Source: an uncultured Eubacteriales bacterium | Lineage (GTDB): Bacteria > Bacillota > Clostridia > Oscillospirales > CAG-272 | Direction: 5' to 3' | Length of the DNA stretch: 64,000 nucleotides | Assembly (NCBI GenBank): GCA_934373635.1 | Contig: CAKROZ010000008.1 | Span: forward strand, 1-64,000 | In this document: positions 40,348-49,005 of the stretch, piece by piece | Position numbering within the stretch: the first letter of the stretch is position 1 | How the letters are laid out: each line of letters opens with the position of its first letter | Translations under genes and position numbers: made by a program | Notes under the pieces: generated by a model | What the model was told of the DNA's origin: nothing | What the model saw: the letters and a program-made list of their open reading frames with translations, nothing else | Database searches by the model: none

Positions 40348-40619
40348 AAATGACCGTTAAATGCGCCGCATGTGGATTGATATTTGATCCCGAAACAAAC
40401 AAATCGGACTGTTGCCCGTATTGTGCATGGATCGACGGATTCGACTTCGGAGACGAAGATGAACCGAACGAAGCAAATCACTATAAAACACTCAGGCAAG
40501 CAAAAAAACTGATTTCCGAAGGACTTGACACTTTGGGATATCCTCTTCCCAAGGTAAGACCCGCGGATGCGGAAGGGGAATTGTTCGCGCCGTCAGCTCT
40601 TACCGATAAGACGAATTGA
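40344..40619 (+). CDS. Cys-rich candidate immunity protein F2
   Basis: A 91-residue fifth member of the Cys-rich family (KCAACGLIFDPE, CCPYCAWIDGFDF, then YPLPKVRPADAEGE), coupled to F1 by ATGA. It is the only member that does not follow a BECR-like effector directly, so it may be an orphan or act with F1. Confidence 0.58.
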   Translation: MKMTVKCAACGLIFDPETNKSDCCPYCAWIDGFDFGDEDEPNEANHYKTLRQAKKLISEGLDTLGYPLPKVRPADAEGELFAPSALTDKTN

Positions 40620-40707
40620 AAGTGCAGACCTCTACGACATTACCGATTGTAAGGTGGACGAAGGGTATGCAAATAAAATTATGAGAAAGGTGAAGACTGA
40701 TGAATGA
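40618..40707 (+). pseudogene. Effector-tail remnant 4
   Basis: A 29-codon open tail with DITDCKVDEGYANKIMRK before its stop, comparable to the GNAT effector tail (DEGADGYDNAMRKRD). There is no start. The next gene begins inside it, as immunity genes do. Confidence 0.55.
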
Positions 40708-40942
40708 TGAACTCATGAAGGAAATTAAAAGGCTTGCGTGTGAAGAATTACACGGCGACTGGGTTGAACACACCGACAACTGGAACGGCTATGAAGTATG
40801 GGAACCGAGATACAAAGAAGTTGTATATCTCGGCTTTTATATGTATGTCGTCCTTGTGAAAGACGGAAAGGCGAGGATTTCGACAGACGAAGAGGCGTCG
40901 GCTTATGAGATGTGGCACATAAAACAAAAATACGGCGAATGA
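40700..40942 (+). CDS. Orphan immunity-like protein F3
   Basis: An 80-residue protein (ELHGDWVEHTDNWNGYEVW, VVYLGFYMYVVLVKDGKA) starting within the leftover effector tail. No relative in the window. Its placement is the same as the other orphan immunity genes. Confidence 0.5.
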   Translation: MNDELMKEIKRLACEELHGDWVEHTDNWNGYEVWEPRYKEVVYLGFYMYVVLVKDGKARISTDEEASAYEMWHIKQKYGE

Positions 40943-40991
40943 AAGCAAAGCCGAGAAAAAAGCACATCGCCAAACGAAAACGAACAAAATG

Positions 40992-41020
40992 AAAGGAACA
41001 CCTTCGGGCGTTCCTTTTTT
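40992..41020 (+). terminator. Cassette F terminator 1
   Basis: AAAGGAAC...GTTCCTTT stem with a stable C(TTCG)G tetraloop and T run. Confidence 0.85.
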
Positions 41021-41028
41021 CATACCAT

Positions 41029-41052
41029 GGCGGGATTTTTCCCGCCTTTTTT
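41029..41052 (+). terminator. Cassette F terminator 2
   Basis: GGCGGGA and TCCCGCC arms followed by TTTTTT, nine bases after the first terminator. Two in a row isolate the cassette from the tail gene. Confidence 0.8.
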
Positions 41053-41065
41053 CATGGAGGAATTT

Positions 41066-44000
41066 ATGGAGATCATTTGTAGGATCAAAGAGGACGCGAC
41101 GCTGACGGACAATGACGGCGGGGCATTTGAAGAAGTCAAACTTCTCGCCCCGCTCTCAATCGGGAACTACCTCGACAAGCAGCTCGACGAGCGATATATT
41201 TCGTTTTATTCAAAGAAATCGGTGTACCGTTGCGGTTCTGTTATTTGGATCGTTTATATGTTAGATAACGGCGAACGGAGAGATGAATATTTCATCCTCG
41301 GTCGCGACAGCTCGGCACAAAGCTCCTTCAAAAAGAACATCTATTTTCATCAAGACGCCTTTTTGCTCGAATATACGAAGACTTTGGACGGCGTCGTGTG
41401 CCAATCGCTCACATTTACGAATCCGAAAAATAAAATAGCGGGAATTCGTGTGATTCCGACAGAGGGGGATTATCTTGTACAAGACGGCGTCTCGTACAGG
41501 TTGGGACTTACTATGTCGAATTTTGTATTCATTTCAGCATCTTCTCCCGTTTCGGCAAACGGAATGTATTCGTCTATTGGAATATCGACAATAAATAAAA
41601 AGGTAAAAGCACTCCACTCGGGCCTGAAAGATAATTATTATGTTTCTTCAGAGGCGTCCTATACAAAAGGGAATACTACATACTATACAACAATTTCATT
41701 GTATCTTAACGAATACAAAAAAGATGCGACACCATACGCGTCGGTAAATGCGAAAGGCAAAACGTTTCCCTCCAATTCACTGTCGCTTCGTATAAAACTT
41801 CCAAAAGTAGCGGGAGACGGCAAAACGGTTGTAAAAGTATATTGTAGATACAATTTCTTCACAAAATTACGTAGCGGAAATGCAGATGTTATATACGAAT
41901 CGTCCCTTCTGTATATGCAGGTAGTGCAGCCTGTCGACTATGTGAATTGGACGATTTCTTCGGCCGTGAATCGTGTTTTGTCGCTTGCCGAGCCTACATT
42001 CGGTAACGAAGATCCTAAATATTACTTTGATACATCCGACGAGGAAAAATATGAAAAAGTAGAGTTGCCGGAGTTGTCTTTGACTTCCTGCACCTTGAGA
42101 GAACAATTGCAAGCAATCGCAAGCATCGTAAATGCGGAACCGAGAGCGCGACCCGACGGAAAACGAGTCGCGATCTCTTTCGATCATTACGGTGAGTCGA
42201 TACGGACGGATATGAGCCGATTTCCGATAATCGACCGTGTAGACTCTTTTCAAATCGATCAGTATTGCACGAAACTTATATCTTTCGCATCAAACTCGAC
42301 TTATAGCGCAAATGGTGAGACGGGAAAATTTACAGACCCCTGCAATGATTTTTTTCGTACACTGAGATGCGAAATTTCAAATCAGAGATTGCAGACGGAG
42401 AACTCGTATCTCTACACGGCGGAAAAGATTTACAGCATTCAAAAAGTGGAGCTTTTTTTGCTTGCAAGCGACCATACATATTACGAATTTGCAGGGGATA
42501 CGGAAACGAAATACCCGATCGATATTACACCGTATGTTTTCGAGGACAGAGAGTATCAGCTGTTATCGTCTTATAGTATGCCCGGAGAGGTAACAAAGGA
42601 AAATTCCATTTATTACAAGCAAGGAGAAAAGGGAATTTTCGGGCTTTTTTATCAAGCGCCGAATGCAAAAGATTCTTCCAAGTCACCGTACGCGATCTCT
42701 GCGGTGATCGCCTCCGTACTCAACAAGAGTGTGAAAGAGGTAGATAAAATCTTTACGGACTCTAAAGATCCGCAAGCGTTCTTGAGAATCGGGGCACGGA
42801 TAGTATATATTCCTATCTTGAATGTCACCATGCAGCACGGAAAGGGCTTTTTCGATAAAAGAGATATGCAATTTCAAAAGGTTTACAATCAAACCGATAA
42901 CATTACGAATATTGCAAAGCTCGGAGAAAATCTCAAGGCTACCGCCGCGATGCTCGGGAATCCGGAAGAAGAACGCACATATTTGCTTCCGTCTCCCGAA
43001 GAATTGCCGAATGTCGGAGAACGACTCGATGATTTTGCGGTCAGTGCGGTGAAGGCAGAGGTTTTCCCTCGTTATACCAAAGCGACGCTTGCATTAACAA
43101 AAGACTTTGAGCGGATCTCCGAGCATGTCGGAATTGATTCTGTAAAGAGAGTGTATGAAGTGAGCGAACAAAATGCATATGAAAGAGAACTCTTGATAAC
43201 TTCTTACATTATGATAGGCAGATTCAAAAGCTGCACTCCGAAAGTCAAGCTAAACATGACGGCATTATCTCATATTTTCGCAGGGAGAGACGCAGAAACG
43301 CAGAGTGATCTTGTTACATCTGCTTATCTTCGCGGTATGGATAAGGAGAGATCGACAAATGATTTCAACGGCATACAGCTCCCCGTGTTTTGCGGTTCGG
43401 CGGGAAATGCCTTTTTGTTCGTCGTTCATTACGCAGACAATTACTCTGCGGGCGACTCGGCGGTATATATTGAGGCGAAAAATGAGGAAGATGAAAACGA
43501 AAAAAAGAAAGCCTCCGGATATTGGGGGAAATCAATCTCTTACGCCGACTTTTTCGGGAGAGCGGAGTATTTATTCGCGGAATTCCGAAATTCCGAAAAT
43601 TCTTATGTTGAAGGCACTTATGATCTGCCGTTGTTTATTCCGAATGAGGACATAAAGCGAGGGAAAAAACTTCTTGAAATACCGAAAGAGAATCCTCTGT
43701 TGATAAAGAAAGACAGTAGAGAAAAGATTTCGTTAAATCTTTCTTTTGAATTTGTTACAAATCAAAAGGACTTGATCGTCGGTTCTGCCCTTGCAGAATA
43801 CTGTACACTGGTAGCGACGAGATCCGCAGACGATTGTTATCTCGTATGGCTAAAAAAGCCGATCGGAAGATTGACCAAAAGAGTAAAACGCGGGACACAT
43901 TTTTATTACGACCCCCTAGCCTTGGTTTCCGCTACCGTTTCCGCCGACGGAAATTCTTTTTCTATATCGGCAAAAAATAAGACAGAAAGCGGGAAGTCGG

Positions 44001-44176
44001 TGGGGGGTACAATATACGGTTGGGCTGTCATTCGCTTCACCTCAACAGATAGTATAAACAATGACGCTGAAATTTTGCTTGCCAAAAATATAACGCCGAC
44101 GACCGAATCCGTGACTGCGCTCGTAAACGATGATGAGGAAAAAAGCCCGATCTGCTTTTATCAAGAAAACGCCTAA
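41066..44176 (+). CDS. Large tail/baseplate protein
   Basis: A 1036-residue protein starting at the ATG at 41066 behind GGAGGAATTT; upstream in-frame ATGs lie in the terminator. It is rich in beta-strand and polar segments with no transmembrane part. Its place before the fibre gene and its size suggest a tail-tip or baseplate hub, possibly merging distal-tail and tail-associated functions. I see no lytic or peptidase motif. Codon use is more AT-rich than the capsid genes. Confidence 0.55.
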   Translation: MEIICRIKEDATLTDNDGGAFEEVKLLAPLSIGNYLDKQLDERYISFYSKKSVYRCGSVIWIVYMLDNGERRDEYFILGRDSSAQSSFKKNIYFHQDAFLLEYTKTLDGVVCQSLTFTNPKNKIAGIRVIPTEGDYLVQDGVSYRLGLTMSNFVFISASSPVSANGMYSSIGISTINKKVKALHSGLKDNYYVSSEASYTKGNTTYYTTISLYLNEYKKDATPYASVNAKGKTFPSNSLSLRIKLPKVAGDGKTVVKVYCRYNFFTKLRSGNADVIYESSLLYMQVVQPVDYVNWTISSAVNRVLSLAEPTFGNEDPKYYFDTSDEEKYEKVELPELSLTSCTLREQLQAIASIVNAEPRARPDGKRVAISFDHYGESIRTDMSRFPIIDRVDSFQIDQYCTKLISFASNSTYSANGETGKFTDPCNDFFRTLRCEISNQRLQTENSYLYTAEKIYSIQKVELFLLASDHTYYEFAGDTETKYPIDITPYVFEDREYQLLSSYSMPGEVTKENSIYYKQGEKGIFGLFYQAPNAKDSSKSPYAISAVIASVLNKSVKEVDKIFTDSKDPQAFLRIGARIVYIPILNVTMQHGKGFFDKRDMQFQKVYNQTDNITNIAKLGENLKATAAMLGNPEEERTYLLPSPEELPNVGERLDDFAVSAVKAEVFPRYTKATLALTKDFERISEHVGIDSVKRVYEVSEQNAYERELLITSYIMIGRFKSCTPKVKLNMTALSHIFAGRDAETQSDLVTSAYLRGMDKERSTNDFNGIQLPVFCGSAGNAFLFVVHYADNYSAGDSAVYIEAKNEEDENEKKKASGYWGKSISYADFFGRAEYLFAEFRNSENSYVEGTYDLPLFIPNEDIKRGKKLLEIPKENPLLIKKDSREKISLNLSFEFVTNQKDLIVGSALAEYCTLVATRSADDCYLVWLKKPIGRLTKRVKRGTHFYYDPLALVSATVSADGNSFSISAKNKTESGKSVGGTIYGWAVIRFTSTDSINNDAEILLAKNITPTTESVTALVNDDEEKSPICFYQENA

Positions 44177-44208
44177 ATCACACTTTTCGCATGGAAAAAG
44201 TGTGATTT
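44175..44208 (+). terminator. Hairpin after large tail gene
   Basis: AAATCACACTTTT and AAAAAGTGTGATTT arms, then TCTCTTT. Confidence 0.65.
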
Positions 44209-44298
44209 CTCTTTGCAAAATGCCGATAAAGCGCACTTTTTTCGCTAAAGCACTACAAAAACATAGGATTTCAATTTTTTAAGAAGGAGATACACGCA

Positions 44299-44367
44299 TG
44301 AAAGACCACAGAACATCCCCGAAAAAAATCACGGAAAGGAGGAAAAACCATGATTTTTATCTTTGAC
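44299..44367 (+). CDS. 22-codon leader peptide overlapping the tail-fibre start
   Basis: The ATG at 44299 follows a very strong AAGAAGGAGATACAC site and encodes MKDHRTSPKKITERRKNHDF then two residues and a stop. It runs over the ribosome site (GGAAAGGAGG) and start of the fibre gene at 44350 in another frame. This could couple or tune fibre translation. Confidence 0.45.
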
Positions 44368-47300
44368 CAAAAGGGAAACAGCAAGGCGACCGTCAAGAGC
44401 GGAAATCTGCACCAAGGGTCGAACCTCGCGGACGAGATCATCGTCCTCGCCCCGATCGACCCTTCGTCGGTCGTTACCATGTCGGCACGACTCCCGAACG
44501 GACTGTATATCTATCCCGCCCTCGCGGAGAACGGAAAAGACCCGATTGCGCTTGAAAAGCTTGAGACGGACGAAGTCCTGCGCGATCCTGCGGGCATAGT
44601 TTACAGTGCTTTTCGAATTCTCGTCCCCGCGCCGATGACGCAATACGCAGGCATTCTGACCGTGCAATTTACCTTTACAATGGCGAATATCGCGAAGAAA
44701 GATGAAAATGGCGTTACCCTGATTTCCAAAGGTCAGACCGTGACGACGACCGCGGTCTCGCTCAACGTAGAACCCGGAACACCGACCCTCGCGCCGAAAT
44801 ATACCGAGAGCAATTTCAACGATATTACGAATTATCTCAATGCCGCGCTATCCGCGCAGAATAATGCAGAAACGAGCGAGAACAATGCAAAGAATAGCGC
44901 CGAGGCTGCCGCGAAAAGCAAAGGCACCGCCTTTGTGAAAAGCATCGAGGCGGAAGCAAGTGCCGAGAAGGCAAAAACGAGCGAGACCAATGCAAAGAAT
45001 AGCGCCGAGGCTGCCGCGAAAAGCAAAGACACCGCCTTTGTGAAAAGCATCGAGGCGGAAGCAAGTGCCAAGAAGGCAAAAACGAGCGAGACCAATGCAA
45101 AGAATAGCGAAAAACACGCAAAAAATTATGCGGAAATAGCAGAAAAGTGTGCAAACACCGCCGAGGATCGAACAATGAACCTTTGGAACGGCGAAGGAGA
45201 AAACTCGATCCGACAGAAAACGGGGAATGACGTTTTCTACAATACGCAGGTTGCATACTCGAGGAACAGCGAGGCGGGGAAGGCGGCATTTGCGGGCGAG
45301 ATCAAAGATTCCGTCGTAGACAACGCCGAGGACGGAAGCACGAAGATCCTGAACGAAGGCGATGACTCCGCCATGCTGAGCACCGACTCGAGGAACAAGC
45401 CCGAAGGCTCTCATGCCATGATTTCAGGGAAGCGAAATGTCAATTTCGGGAAGAATAACACGGTTTTCGGCGTCGATAACCTCGTATACGGCAATACCTC
45501 GACCGTGATCGGATGCTTGAACACTTCCCACGCGAACGAAACGTTTTTGCTCGGCACGGGATTGATCGGCCGAGCGAGTAAGCAAATCATCCTCGGAGCG
45601 TACAACGAGCCGGACGCGTCTTCGCTTTTGATGATCGGCAACGGTAAAATCAAAACGCATACAGACGGCACCAATCCCGACGGCTCCAAAAAGTACGTGT
45701 TGGATTTGTTGGAGCGAAAAACGGTGCTCAAGGTCAGTCGGAGCGGTACGATCTATACCAAAGGCAAAATGACGGTAAGCACCGCCCCCGAGGAGTTGGA
45801 CGATGTTGCAAGACTGCGGGAGCTCTCCACGAAGCGCGATCTGATTACAGATGTCGACCCCGACGAGGAACCGAAAGTTTATGCCGCATATCGCGGCTCG
45901 GACGGGAAGACGGTACAGTCTTCGGTAGAGTATTCGAAAAAAGCACGCAGTGATGCATTGGTGCAACGGGCGAATAACGGCAATATCAATTTGCCGAACC
46001 AAACAATGGAGAAGCCCGGCGAGAATCAGGCAATCAGCAAACAATACGCGGATGATACCTATATTTCAAAAGGAAGGAGCGGTGTGTTGCATGGTAATCT
46101 TACCGTCGGCGGCAATCTCACTGTCAGCGGCACAACCACGATAATTGATTCTAACACTCTTCGGGTCAAAGACAAACTGATCGAAGTTGCACTCGGGAAT
46201 ACCAAAGCGTTAACCACGCCCGCCGGGCTTGTCGCTCCGAGGTATGACGGCACGAACAGCGGCGCGCTCGTATTCGATCATACGGGAACCGCTTATGTCG
46301 GAGATGTTTCTCTTAATTCTAATGGCGATATTAGTGTATCGACATCAAACCTTCAACCCCTTGCTACAAGGAATCTTAAGAGTGTTGATCACAATAAACT
46401 TGTGAAGTGGAACGAAAGTGACAAGACGTTGGTCGCGGCGGCGGCGTACTCTCCGAATGCCACGGGCAGCTACATTGCGCAGAGAACGCTTACCGGTCAG
46501 CTGGCAGCGCCGAACCAAAGCACCTATAAGCCTTCGGATGATCAATACGTATCAAAGCGGTATGTAGATAGCAAATTGGGCAGTGGCTCATATGCCGATA
46601 CCGCATCGTATTGGAAAGTAACGAGTGCAAACGAATTGAAGCTTTTCAAAGGCACCGAATGGACGAGCACTCCCGCATCCCCGGGTATTATGAATATCGG
46701 GAAAACATGGGTAGAAGTAAGTGCTGCATCGATCCGCGCCTATCGTTTTGGCAACGGTGGTGGCGGCACCGCAGGACTCGGTGCAAAGTGGCTCGACCTC
46801 GGAGGAACGGAAAATACGAATAAAAACGAGGTCGGTGCACTGTACGGGGTCAAGAAAATATGTAGCACAAATAAAGATGCATATCTCTCTTTCGAAGAAG
46901 GCAGCAACAATTCCACAAACATTGTTCCGAGCACTGCTCTAATGAGTCTCGGCTCTTCGGATCATATGTTTATGAATGTGTACGCGAGCAAGATCGAAGC
47001 GAGTAGCATTATCGGTACTGCAACGAGAGCCGCCGCGTTAACTTCGAGTGCGGGAACCGCTTCGGAACCCGTTTACTTTGAGAGCGGAGTGCCTAAAAAA
47101 TGCACAAATCCTGTAATATATGCGGCAGGAACCCTTACCGTTGCCGCGTCCGGTTCGCCGTCAAGCACACACAAGGTGATTGCAAGCAATAAGTCGTGGA
47201 ATACCGGTTTGATTGCAATTGCCACTTATGTTTACGACAATAATGAAAATAAGCAGGTCTCTGTGTCCGAAGTTTCAAGAGACGACTCCACAATTTCCGG

Positions 47301-47391
47301 AATGTATAACCCCGCATTTACAATTGCGATTTACAATCCCCCTGTAAATAAAAAAATAAAAGTCAATTGGATGTTGATCAAAGTGAATTAA
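44350..47391 (+). CDS. Tail fibre / receptor-binding protein
   Basis: A 1013-residue protein. The N-terminus (about 1-150) resembles BppU-like baseplate-docking domains. About 165-275 is an alanine/asparagine coiled coil with repeated units (KNSAEAAAKSK and KSIEAEASA, repeated twice in DNA). About 350-440 shows YadA-head-like repeats (SGKRNVNFGKNNTVFG, GNTSTVIG). The rest is a fibre with beta-structured modules to a C-terminal knob. Trimeric host recognition is expected. Confidence 0.75.
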   Translation: MIFIFDQKGNSKATVKSGNLHQGSNLADEIIVLAPIDPSSVVTMSARLPNGLYIYPALAENGKDPIALEKLETDEVLRDPAGIVYSAFRILVPAPMTQYAGILTVQFTFTMANIAKKDENGVTLISKGQTVTTTAVSLNVEPGTPTLAPKYTESNFNDITNYLNAALSAQNNAETSENNAKNSAEAAAKSKGTAFVKSIEAEASAEKAKTSETNAKNSAEAAAKSKDTAFVKSIEAEASAKKAKTSETNAKNSEKHAKNYAEIAEKCANTAEDRTMNLWNGEGENSIRQKTGNDVFYNTQVAYSRNSEAGKAAFAGEIKDSVVDNAEDGSTKILNEGDDSAMLSTDSRNKPEGSHAMISGKRNVNFGKNNTVFGVDNLVYGNTSTVIGCLNTSHANETFLLGTGLIGRASKQIILGAYNEPDASSLLMIGNGKIKTHTDGTNPDGSKKYVLDLLERKTVLKVSRSGTIYTKGKMTVSTAPEELDDVARLRELSTKRDLITDVDPDEEPKVYAAYRGSDGKTVQSSVEYSKKARSDALVQRANNGNINLPNQTMEKPGENQAISKQYADDTYISKGRSGVLHGNLTVGGNLTVSGTTTIIDSNTLRVKDKLIEVALGNTKALTTPAGLVAPRYDGTNSGALVFDHTGTAYVGDVSLNSNGDISVSTSNLQPLATRNLKSVDHNKLVKWNESDKTLVAAAAYSPNATGSYIAQRTLTGQLAAPNQSTYKPSDDQYVSKRYVDSKLGSGSYADTASYWKVTSANELKLFKGTEWTSTPASPGIMNIGKTWVEVSAASIRAYRFGNGGGGTAGLGAKWLDLGGTENTNKNEVGALYGVKKICSTNKDAYLSFEEGSNNSTNIVPSTALMSLGSSDHMFMNVYASKIEASSIIGTATRAAALTSSAGTASEPVYFESGVPKKCTNPVIYAAGTLTVAASGSPSSTHKVIASNKSWNTGLIAIATYVYDNNENKQVSVSEVSRDDSTISGMYNPAFTIAIYNPPVNKKIKVNWMLIKVN

Positions 47392-47403
47392 GGAGGACAA
47401 CAC

Positions 47404-47817
47404 ATGACACACCTGATTTTTCATTTACCCGCGGGGGGCGTGATCCCCGCACCCGAGGCGGTGATTCTCCCCGACGGGGTGGATCTCTCCCTCACCTCGG
47501 CTACCTATTGCCTCGGCATTGCGGTCGTCTGTATTCGCAGGGACGGGAAAACGGTATTCCGATACAAGCTTACGGGCGACGAGACGGTCGATGTCTCGGA
47601 CGCCTTTTTGTTTGCGGGGACGGCGGAGATCGAGATCTCCCTGATCGCAAAGGGCGAGGTCGCAAAGACCTTCCGCGTGCCCCCCTTCGCGGTGAAGGAG
47701 GTCGGCGGCACGTTCTCCCTTCTGCCCGAATATGAGGCGCTGAAAACCGAAGTCGCGACGCTCCGTGCCGCGATCGCCGATCTCGCGGCTCTCGTCAAAG
47801 ACGGCGAGACTCTCTGA
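47404..47817 (+). CDS. Fibre-associated small tail protein
   Basis: A 137-residue protein after AAGGAGG, 12 bases beyond the fibre gene. A beta-rich body ends in a short coiled coil (ALKTEVATLRAAIADLAALV), a typical trimerisation tail. A chaperone or accessory of the fibre is likely by position. Confidence 0.55.
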   Translation: MTHLIFHLPAGGVIPAPEAVILPDGVDLSLTSATYCLGIAVVCIRRDGKTVFRYKLTGDETVDVSDAFLFAGTAEIEISLIAKGEVAKTFRVPPFAVKEVGGTFSLLPEYEALKTEVATLRAAIADLAALVKDGETL

Positions 47818-47858
47818 AATCACAAAAACAAAATCAAAACGAAAGAGGTAAAAAGAAA

Positions 47859-48581
47859 ATGAAAACCAAAACGAAAAGAATCCTATTCGCCCTGTTCCTT
47901 GTCTTCGCCCTGTGCGCCACCATGCTTCCCGCCTTCGCCGAGGAGGCGGAGGAGGGAGGACTCACGCCCCCGATCTCCGATCCCCCGATAGAGGGAGTAG
48001 AAACGGGCGAGGCGGGCACGGACACCGCCGACACCCCCGTCGAAGAAAATAAATCCTTTTATGCCGACTGGATCGACAGGATCTCGGGCTCTACCGTGTG
48101 GATCTCGATCGCTTCTTTCGCCGTCGCTGCGCTCGGAATGATCGCCTTCGTCCGCTCGAAATTCGGCGTCGTGATCGATCTTGTCAAACGAAAAGCGGAC
48201 GCCTCCACCATCGGGGACGCGGTAAAATCCGCGGTCAATGATATTGTCGATAAATTTACTTCGGAAATGACAAAAACGCGCGGAGAGCTTGAAAATGTGA
48301 GGCAGAAGCTCGACGTCGCCGAAGGCAACGAGAAAAAACTGACGGCGATCCTCTCGATCTTTATGACAAATGCGAAGATCAACCCGAACGCCCGCGCCAA
48401 AATTATGGAATACCTGACGGGGATCTCGGACATCTCGGGCACGGTGCAGGAGATCGTAGAGCGGGCGAACGAAGAGATCGCCGCCGCGGAGAAGTCGGAA
48501 GAAAAGCCCGAGACCCCCGCCCTCGATGCCGTCCTCGCCGCCGAGACGAAGGGCGAGACGATCGGAATCGGGGTGATTTAA
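47859..48581 (+). CDS. Secreted/membrane coiled-coil protein of the lysis region
   Basis: A 240-residue protein with a clear signal peptide (about 1-28, ending LPAFAEE), an acidic linker, a transmembrane helix (about 78-97, VWISIASFAVAALGMIAFV) and a long cytoplasmic-type coiled coil (TSEMTKTRGELENVRQKLDV). Between the fibre and holin-like genes, it could be a spanin-like or lysis-control protein. No family is recognised. Confidence 0.55.
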   Translation: MKTKTKRILFALFLVFALCATMLPAFAEEAEEGGLTPPISDPPIEGVETGEAGTDTADTPVEENKSFYADWIDRISGSTVWISIASFAVAALGMIAFVRSKFGVVIDLVKRKADASTIGDAVKSAVNDIVDKFTSEMTKTRGELENVRQKLDVAEGNEKKLTAILSIFMTNAKINPNARAKIMEYLTGISDISGTVQEIVERANEEIAAAEKSEEKPETPALDAVLAAETKGETIGIGVI

Positions 48582-48582
48582 G

Positions 48583-49005
48583 ATGAAGTGGTGCAAACGG
48601 CTGCTTGTGTGCCTCGGCTTCTCCTTTGAGTACATCGTGCCGATCCTCCTCTTCGGCGGCGTCGTTCCGTACACGCGTGACACGATGGAGGCGGGGCTGA
48701 CAAAAGCGGGCTATATCGCCCTCGCCCTGATCGCCCTGATCCTCATCAAGAAGGCGAAGGAGAAGCTCGTTACCCTGCCGAAGAGCCTCGCCCGCGGCGC
48801 CGTGCTCTCGGTCTTCCCGCTGATCGTGTGGGCGGTGGTCAATGTCGGGCTTTCATGGTGCCTCTCGGCGATCAATAGCCTGTGCGTCTATTGGGACAGG
48901 ATATTGCTCTTTGTCGTCCTCGGGCGCGTGTTCTATATCATGGAGGAGGCGCTTTCCGAACGGGAGAGCAAAGGAAAGAAAATAACGGAGGAACCTCATG
49001 CTTGA
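48583..49005 (+). CDS. Holin-like membrane protein
   Basis: A 140-residue protein with three or four hydrophobic helices (FEYIVPILLFGGV, AGYIALALIALILI, LSVFPLIVWAVVNVGL, ILLFVVLGRVFYIM) and a charged C-terminus. Size, topology and place at the end of the late operon fit a holin, but no endolysin gene accompanies it. Confidence 0.55.
   Translation: MKWCKRLLVCLGFSFEYIVPILLFGGVVPYTRDTMEAGLTKAGYIALALIALILIKKAKEKLVTLPKSLARGAVLSVFPLIVWAVVNVGLSWCLSAINSLCVYWDRILLFVVLGRVFYIMEEALSERESKGKKITEEPHA

Noticed and set aside
44837..45414. Minus-strand Ser/Phe-rich frames inside the fibre gene
   Set aside because: Antisense of the Ala/Asn/Lys coiled-coil repeats in the tail fibre.
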